A stretch of 64,000 nt of DNA from Nocardioides xinjiangensis. Lineage in GTDB: Bacteria > Actinomycetota > Actinomycetes > Propionibacteriales > Nocardioidaceae. The DNA lies in assembly GCF_017916455.1 (NCBI RefSeq), contig NZ_JAFMSY010000002.1, positions 124,001 through 188,000 of the forward strand, in the 5' to 3' direction. How positions within the stretch are numbered: the stretch's first letter is position 1; each line of letters starts with the position of its first letter. The notes under the pieces were generated by a model. The model worked only from the letters and a program-made list of their open reading frames with translations. It was not told the origin of the DNA and ran no database searches. Positions 59,217 through 64,000 of the stretch are shown here, piece after piece. A program made the position numbers and the translations under genes.

Positions 59217-60175
59217 CAGCGCTCCTCCCAGCCCGGGTCGGTGTCGTTGTCCTTCGAGGGGTCCCTCGACTGGTCGTCGAGGTCGGCGAGGAAGGCCTCG
59301 AAGGCGCTGCCGATCTCGTCGCCGGTCGGCAGCGGACCGTCGCCGGCCAGGAGCGAGGAGCCGCTGGCCTCGGCCTCGCGGAAGGAGTCGTACTGCTGCT
59401 CCAGCCCGCGGACGACCTCGCCGACCTCGTCGTGCGTGGAGAGGTAGCGGTCGACCTCGGTCTCGGTGATCTCGGCCGCCTCGCGCAGCTCCCCGAGGTC
59501 GACGGTGAGCCGCCCCCCGATCTCGAGGTGCTCCAGCAGCACCAGGGCCGCCTGCGGGTACTCCATCTGCGCCAGGTAGTGCGGGATGTGCGCGACGAAG
59601 CCGAGCGCGTCGAGGCCCCACTCCCCCAGCCGGACCTCCAGGAGCGCCTGGGCGCTGGCGGGGACGCGCAGCTCGCCCTGCCAGGGGCTCTTGCCCGGCA
59701 CCAGGTCCGGGCGGTTGGCGTGGGGGGTGATCGCGATCGGACGCGTGTGCGGCACGGCCATCGGCACCGCCCCCAGGCTCACCGTCCGGGAGACCCCGAA
59801 GTGGTCGACGACCTCGCGCACCGCACGCGCGAAGGCCTCCCAGCGGATGTCCGGCTCCGGGCCGGCGAGCAGCAGGAACGGCGTACCACCCGTGTCGCGC
59901 AGGGCGCGGACCACCAGTCGCGGCGCCTCGTAGTCGGCGTAGTGGTCGCGCACGAACGAGAGCGGGGGCCGGCGCGCGCGGTAGTCGTGCAGCGAGTCCA
60001 CGTCGAAGGTGGCCACGACCTTGCCCCCGTCGGAGAGCCCCGCGAGGTGGGTCGCCGCGAGCTCCGCGGACTTGCCGGCGTCGAGGAACCCGGTGAGCAC
60101 GACGACCAGGGTCAGGTCGCCGGCGTCGGCGAGCACCTCGGCGTCGTCCACGATGTGCACGAGTCGGTCGGCCAT
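59216..60175 (-). CDS. PAC2 family protein (second copy, longer)
   Basis: A 319-residue PAC2 protein. Seen are VVVLTGFLDAGKSAELAATHL, PPLSFVRDHYADYEAPRLVV, LLLAGPEPDIRWEAFARAV, LGAVPMAVPHTRPI and VAHIPHYLAQMEYPQAALVLL, which align by eye with the first PAC2 protein of the window while the rest has diverged. The acidic C-terminal tail (DDQSRDPSKDNDTDPGWEE) is longer. The function is not established. ATG at 60175 is chosen because TAGGGT lies seven bases upstream; the longer frame to 60265 would overlap the fadA promoter. Confidence 0.9.
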   Translation of the reverse strand: MADRLVHIVDDAEVLADAGDLTLVVVLTGFLDAGKSAELAATHLAGLSDGGKVVATFDVDSLHDYRARRPPLSFVRDHYADYEAPRLVVRALRDTGGTPFLLLAGPEPDIRWEAFARAVREVVDHFGVSRTVSLGAVPMAVPHTRPIAITPHANRPDLVPGKSPWQGELRVPASAQALLEVRLGEWGLDALGFVAHIPHYLAQMEYPQAALVLLEHLEIGGRLTVDLGELREAAEITETEVDRYLSTHDEVGEVVRGLEQQYDSFREAEASGSSLLAGDGPLPTGDEIGSAFEAFLADLDDQSRDPSKDNDTDPGWEER

Positions 60176-60182
60176 GCGCCCC

Positions 60183-60188
60183 ACCCTA
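60183..60188 (-). promoter_or_regulatory. -10 box for leaderless second PAC2 gene
   Basis: TAGGGT on the minus strand seven bases before ATG at 60175. Confidence 0.5.
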
Positions 60189-60239
60189 GTGACCCGCGCG
60201 GAGTGACCTGACACACACCCGTCTTCGTGGGCAGCCGTT

Positions 60240-60255
60240 GTTACCCGAAGGTAAC
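60240..60255. promoter_or_regulatory. Palindromic operator candidate upstream of fadA
   Basis: GTTACC-CGAA-GGTAAC, a perfect 6-bp inverted repeat, ends 38 bases before the fadA start codon in an otherwise GC-rich intergenic region between the divergent PAC2 and fadA genes. Its symmetry fits a dimeric repressor of the TetR/GntR type. The regulator is not identified. Confidence 0.5.
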
Positions 60256-60293
60256 GTGAGCGCACCCGTCCCCTCCGACCCTGGGAGCAGCCC

Positions 60294-61511
60294 GTGTCCC
60301 GTCCTCAGCGTGAGGTCGTCTTCGTCGACGGCGTGCGCACCCCGTTCGGCAAGGCCAAGGGCCAGTACGCCGAGACGCGCGCCGACGACCTCGTCATCAA
60401 GTGCATCCGCGAGCTGATGCGCCGCAACCCCTCCCTGCCGCCCGAGCGCGTCGACGAGGTCGCGGTCGCCGCCACCACCCAGATCGGCGACCAGGGCCTG
60501 ACCATCGGGCGCACCGCCGCGCTGCTCTCCGGCCTGCCGCAGAGCGTCCCGGGCTACTCGATCGACCGCATGTGCGCCGGCGCGATGACCGCCGTCACCA
60601 CCACCGCCTCCGGCATCGCCTTCGGTGCCTACGACGTGGCGATCGCCGGCGGCGTCGAGCACATGGGCCGCCACCCGATGGGCGAGGGCGTCGACCCCAA
60701 CCCGCGCATCCTGTCCGAGCGGATCGTCGACCCCGACGCCCTCGTGATGGGCAAGACCGCGGAGAACCTGCACGACCGCTACCCCACCATCACGCGCGAG
60801 CGCGTGGACGCGTACGCCGTGCGCAGCCAGCAGAAGACGAAGGCCGCCTACGACGCGGGCCGGATCCAGCCCGACCTCGTCCCGGTCGCCACCCGCTCGG
60901 CCGACGCCGGCTGGGGCCTGGCCACCGTCGACGAGCCGATGCGTCCGGAGACCACGCTGGAGTCGCTCGCGGGTCTCAAGACCCCCTTCCGCTCCTCCGG
61001 CAACGTCACGGCGGGCAACGCCGCCGGCCTCAACGACGGTGCCACCGCCGCGCTGCTGGCCGACGAGGCGACCGCACGCGAGCTGGGCCTGCCCGTGAAG
61101 ATGCGCCTGGTGACCTACGCCTTCGTCGGCGTCGCGCCCGAGGTGATGGGCGCCGGCCCCATCCCCGCGACCCAGAAGGCGCTCGACCTCGCCGGCCTGA
61201 CCATCGACGACATCGACGCGTTCGAGGTCAACGAGGCGTTCGCCGTCCAGGTGCTGGCCTTCCTCGAGCACTTCGGCATCGCCGACGACGACGCCCGCGT
61301 GAACCCCTACGGCGGCGCGATCGCCGTGGGCCACCCGCTCGCCTCGTCCGGCGTCCGCCTGATGACCCAGCTGGCGCGCCAGTTCGAGGAGCGCCCCGAG
61401 GCCCGCTACGGGCTCACCACCATGTGCATCGGCATCGGGATGGGCGGCACCGTGATCTGGGAGAACCCGCACTGGACCGGCGCCGGCTCGGACGAGGGAG
61501 AGATCAAGTGA
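60294..61511 (+). CDS. fadA: Acetyl-CoA C-acyltransferase (thiolase of a fatty acid oxidation complex)
   Basis: Cleaves 3-ketoacyl-CoA in the last step of beta-oxidation. The 405-residue thiolase has the nucleophile Cys in SIDRMCAGAMTAVT near residue 95, the base His in YGGAIAVGHPLASSG and the second Cys in TTMCIGIGMGG. GTG at 60294 has GGGAGCAGCCC as Shine-Dalgarno. Its stop overlaps the fadB start codon (GTGA), so the two subunits are made together, as in bacterial trifunctional complexes. It differs clearly from the FadA2-like thiolase at 53142. Confidence 0.95.
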   Translation: MSRPQREVVFVDGVRTPFGKAKGQYAETRADDLVIKCIRELMRRNPSLPPERVDEVAVAATTQIGDQGLTIGRTAALLSGLPQSVPGYSIDRMCAGAMTAVTTTASGIAFGAYDVAIAGGVEHMGRHPMGEGVDPNPRILSERIVDPDALVMGKTAENLHDRYPTITRERVDAYAVRSQQKTKAAYDAGRIQPDLVPVATRSADAGWGLATVDEPMRPETTLESLAGLKTPFRSSGNVTAGNAAGLNDGATAALLADEATARELGLPVKMRLVTYAFVGVAPEVMGAGPIPATQKALDLAGLTIDDIDAFEVNEAFAVQVLAFLEHFGIADDDARVNPYGGAIAVGHPLASSGVRLMTQLARQFEERPEARYGLTTMCIGIGMGGTVIWENPHWTGAGSDEGEIK

Positions 61512-63583
61512 GCACCGACATCTTCGAGCGCGCCCGCGCGATCGTCTCCGACGCCGAGCGCGTGACGCAGGCGCACCTGCGCACGGTCGCGCTGCCCGGC
61601 GCGACCTTCGGGCTGATCACCCTCGACAACGGCGAGGACCACACCAAGCCCAACACGTTCGGCCCCGCCTCGCTGCTCGCGCTCGACACGGCGATCGACG
61701 CGGCTCTCGCCGACGACGCGATCGACGCGATCGCGGTGACCGGCAAGCCGTTCATCCTGGCGGCCGGTGCGGACCTGACCGCCATCCAGGGCGGCGGCCC
61801 CGACGCCGTACGGACCGTCGCCGAGCTCGGTCACGCGGTCTTCCGCAAGCTGCAGGACGGCGGCAAGCCGTCGTTCGGCCTGATCAACGGGCTCGCGCTC
61901 GGCGGCGGTCTGGAAGTGGCCCTGCACTGCACCTACCGCACGGTCATGGACTCCGCTCCCGCGCTCGGCCTGCCGGAGGTCATGCTCGGGCTCGTCCCGG
62001 GCTGGGGCGGCGCGTGGCTGGTGCCCAACCTCGTCGGCGCCGACACAGCGGTCACGCTGATCCTGGAGAACCCGCTCAACCAGGGCCGGACGCTCACCGG
62101 CACGGCGGCACACGAGCTCGGCCTCGCCGACGCGGTGTTCAGCGGGGCCGACTTCCTCGAGCAGTCGCTGCTGTGGGCTGCGTCGGTGGTCCGTGGCGAG
62201 GTCGTCGTCGAACGTCCCGAGGTGGACCGCGGCGAGGCGTGGGACGCGGCGATCGAGCGGGCACGGGCGATCGTCGCCGCGAAGACCGGCGGCGGCTCCC
62301 CGGCGGCGGCGAAAGCCGTCGAGCTCATCGCGGCGGCCCGCGACATCGATCGCGACGCCGGCTTCGCGGCCGAGGACGACGCGCTCGAGGCGCTGTCGCA
62401 GACCCCCGAGCTGCTCGCCTCGCTCTACGCGTTCGACCTCGTGCAGAAGCGGGCGAAGCGCCCCGCCGGCGCCCCCGACCGGTCCCTCGCCCGGCCGGTC
62501 ACCAAGGTCGGCATCGTGGGTGCCGGCCTCATGGCCAGCCAGCTGGCGCTGCTCCTCGTACGTCGCCTCGAGGTGCCGGTCGTGCTCACCGACCTCGACC
62601 AGCAGCGCGCCGACAAGGGCGTCGCCTACGTGCACGCCGAGATCGACAAGCTCCTCGCGAAGGGCCGGATCAACCAGGACAAGGCCAATCGCCACAAGGC
62701 GCTGGTGTCGGGCGAGACCGACAAGCAGGTCGCCTTCGGCGACGCGGACTTCGTGATCGAGGCCGTGTTCGAGGAGATGGCGGTCAAGAAGAGCGTCTTC
62801 GCCGACGTCGAGAAGGTCGTCTCCGCCGAGTGCGTGCTTGCGACGAACACCTCGTCGCTGTCGATCACCGAGATGGCCGCCGACCTCGAGCACCCCGAGC
62901 GGGTCGTGGGCTTCCACTTCTTCAACCCCGTCGCGGTCATGCCGCTGCTGGAGATCGTCAAGGGCGAGGCCACCGACGACGCGACGCTCGCCACGGCGTT
63001 CGCCACCGGCAAGGCGCTGAAGAAGACGACCATCCTCGTCAAGGACAGCCCGTCGTTCATCGTGAACCGGCTCCTGGGCCGGTTCATGAGCGAGGTCGGC
63101 CGGATCGTCGACGAGGGCACGCCGGTCGAGGTCGCCGACGGCGCCTTCGCCGGCATCGCCCCCATGCCGCCGTTCGTGCTGCTGTCGCTCGTCGGCCCGG
63201 CCATCGCACTGCACAACAACGAGACGCTGGCCGCGGCCTTCCCCGACCGCTTCCACGTCTCCCCCGCGCTCGAGCGGATCGTGGCGGCGCGCAAGACGGC
63301 GTACTACGGCCCCGACGGCCGGCTCGACCCCGAGGTCGAGGCGCTGCTCGAGAAGCCGGGCTCGCCGGTGGTCCTCACCGCCGACGAGGTCCGCGAGAGG
63401 ACTCTCGCCGGCCTGGCCGAGGAGGCCCGGCTGATGCTCGACGAGGGCGTCGTCGCGGCCCCGCAGGACATCGACCTGGCGATGATCACCGGCGCGGGCT
63501 TCTCGTTCTGGAACGGCGGGCTGACGTTCATGCTCGACGTCACCGGCATCGCGGAGAAGGCGACTGGGCGCCGCTTCCACTGA
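61508..63583 (+). CDS. fadB: Fatty acid oxidation complex alpha subunit (enoyl-CoA hydratase / 3-hydroxyacyl-CoA dehydrogenase)
   Basis: Bifunctional 691-residue enzyme for hydration and dehydrogenation of acyl-CoA. The N-terminal crotonase domain has the oxyanion segment AAGADLTAIQ and both catalytic glutamates (GGGLEVALHC and LPEVMLGLVPGWGG). The C-terminal dehydrogenase begins VGIVGAGLMASQLALLL, with the nucleotide-binding glycines, then ATNTSSLSI and the catalytic His in GFHFFNPVAVMPLLEI, and ends with the two helical domains. It is coupled by GTGA to fadA. Palindrome array B begins 13 bases after its stop codon. Confidence 0.96.
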   Translation: MSTDIFERARAIVSDAERVTQAHLRTVALPGATFGLITLDNGEDHTKPNTFGPASLLALDTAIDAALADDAIDAIAVTGKPFILAAGADLTAIQGGGPDAVRTVAELGHAVFRKLQDGGKPSFGLINGLALGGGLEVALHCTYRTVMDSAPALGLPEVMLGLVPGWGGAWLVPNLVGADTAVTLILENPLNQGRTLTGTAAHELGLADAVFSGADFLEQSLLWAASVVRGEVVVERPEVDRGEAWDAAIERARAIVAAKTGGGSPAAAKAVELIAAARDIDRDAGFAAEDDALEALSQTPELLASLYAFDLVQKRAKRPAGAPDRSLARPVTKVGIVGAGLMASQLALLLVRRLEVPVVLTDLDQQRADKGVAYVHAEIDKLLAKGRINQDKANRHKALVSGETDKQVAFGDADFVIEAVFEEMAVKKSVFADVEKVVSAECVLATNTSSLSITEMAADLEHPERVVGFHFFNPVAVMPLLEIVKGEATDDATLATAFATGKALKKTTILVKDSPSFIVNRLLGRFMSEVGRIVDEGTPVEVADGAFAGIAPMPPFVLLSLVGPAIALHNNETLAAAFPDRFHVSPALERIVAARKTAYYGPDGRLDPEVEALLEKPGSPVVLTADEVRERTLAGLAEEARLMLDEGVVAAPQDIDLAMITGAGFSFWNGGLTFMLDVTGIAEKATGRRFH

Positions 63584-63596
63584 GGCTCGCCCGCGG

Positions 63597-63934
63597 GCGG
63601 TGCGTGAGGCAGGTTCCCGAGCCGCAGAACCTGCACCACGCACCGCCCCACACCCGCACGCCCCGGCAGCGGTGCGTGAGGCAGGTTTCCGAGCCGCAGA
63701 ACCTGCACCACGCACCGCCCGACGTCCGCACGCCCGCGCAGCGGTGCGTGAGACACGTTTCCGAGCCGCAAAACCTGCACCACGCACCGCCCCACACCCG
63801 CACGCCGGCGCAGCGGTGCGTGAGACACGTTTCCGAGCCGCAAAACCTGCACCACGCACCGCCCCACACCCGCACGCCCCGGCAGCGGTGCGTGAGACAT
63901 CTTCCCGAGCCCTAGAACCTGCACCACGCACCGC
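63597..63934. repeat. Array B: five 50-bp palindromes with an exact 72-bp period
   Basis: Units at 63597, 63669, 63741, 63813 and 63885, each 50 bp, separated by 22-bp spacers that are nearly identical (CCCACACCCGCACGCC core). Each unit runs GCGGTGCGTGAG...CACCACGCACCGC and folds into a long stem. The units match the reverse complement of array A units better than the forward sequence, so the two arrays are in opposite orientation in the window. No gene is supported in 63584-64000. Confidence 0.95.
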
Positions 63935-63940
63935 CCCAGC

Positions 63941-63979
63941 GGGGGCCGCAGCCGGGGGCCGCAGCCGGGGGCCGCGGCG
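63941..63979 (+). repeat. Three tandem 13-bp GGGGGCCGCAGCC repeats
   Basis: Two exact copies and one diverged copy directly follow palindrome array B, near the window edge. The region beyond is extremely GC-rich and has no recognisable gene. Confidence 0.8.
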
Positions 63980-64000
63980 CGGCCCGCGTCGGCCGTACGA

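Noticed and set aside
63540..63875. Minus-strand frame through array B encoding a Cys/Trp-rich 24-residue peptide repeat
   Set aside because: The repeat period of 72 bp is a multiple of three, so any open frame repeats automatically. There is no start signal, and the DNA is better explained as palindromes.

Overview
The window looks like chromosome from a very GC-rich actinobacterium, most likely Nocardioides or a close relative in the Propionibacteriales. The evidence is the gene content: a Pup-proteasome ATPase (ARC/Mpa), mycothiol ligase MshC, the actinobacterial integration host factor MihF, a PriA without helicase motifs, and gene orders shared with mycobacteria (trmI-arc; mshC-TIGR03843-DUF3090-TIGR03848 phosphatase-uppP; pyrR-B-C / carA-carB-pyrF-mihF-gmk-rpoZ-coaBC-metK-priA-fmt-rsmB-rpe; fadA2 divergent from fabG4-htdX). 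No rRNA, tRNA, transposase, phage or plasmid genes were recognised. About 60 genes are supported, nearly all core functions.

Layout. 1-9,100: a truncated methyltransferase, a 25-residue membrane microprotein, the ARC ATPase block, a site-2 protease, a RecB-like nuclease, a HAD phosphatase and a GntP-type permease. 9,200-16,600: a soluble REC-PAS-PAS-histidine kinase, cobalamin-dependent methionine synthase, a PAC2 protein and then a 0.5-kb array of 50-bp palindromes. 16,600-28,900: mshC and its conserved neighbours, CorA, MFS, UppP, an aldo/keto reductase, small DUF proteins, ribulose-phosphate epimerase, a lipid kinase, a stand-alone LigD-type polymerase and a secreted protein. 29,000-38,300 (minus strand): rsmB, fmt, def, priA, metK, coaBC, rpoZ, gmk, mihF. 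38,450-53,100: pyrimidine synthesis in two minus-strand units, carA-carB-pyrD-pyrK-like-pyrD-like-pyrF and pyrR-pyrB-pyrC, separated by an ABC-F gene, a VOC protein and a secreted DUF3060 protein. 53,100-63,600: lipid genes (fadA2/fabG4/htdX, tesB, fadA-fadB), a secreted M23 peptidase and a second PAC2 protein, ending in a second palindrome array of the same family in the opposite orientation.

How the parts work together. Pyrimidine synthesis is nearly complete (all steps to UMP except pyrE), and both transcription units begin with an almost identical leader carrying a PyrR-type RNA motif next to the Shine-Dalgarno, so one regulator can control both. The ABC-F gene between them has its own strong promoter, an A-rich box like a WhiB7 site and a five-codon upstream ORF, which looks like antibiotic-inducible attenuation. 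Many genes here have a TANNNT box only 6-9 bases before the start codon, the sign of leaderless transcripts. The two palindrome arrays lie beyond the ends of mshC and fadB and share one orientation relative to those genes. They are the most unusual structure in the window.
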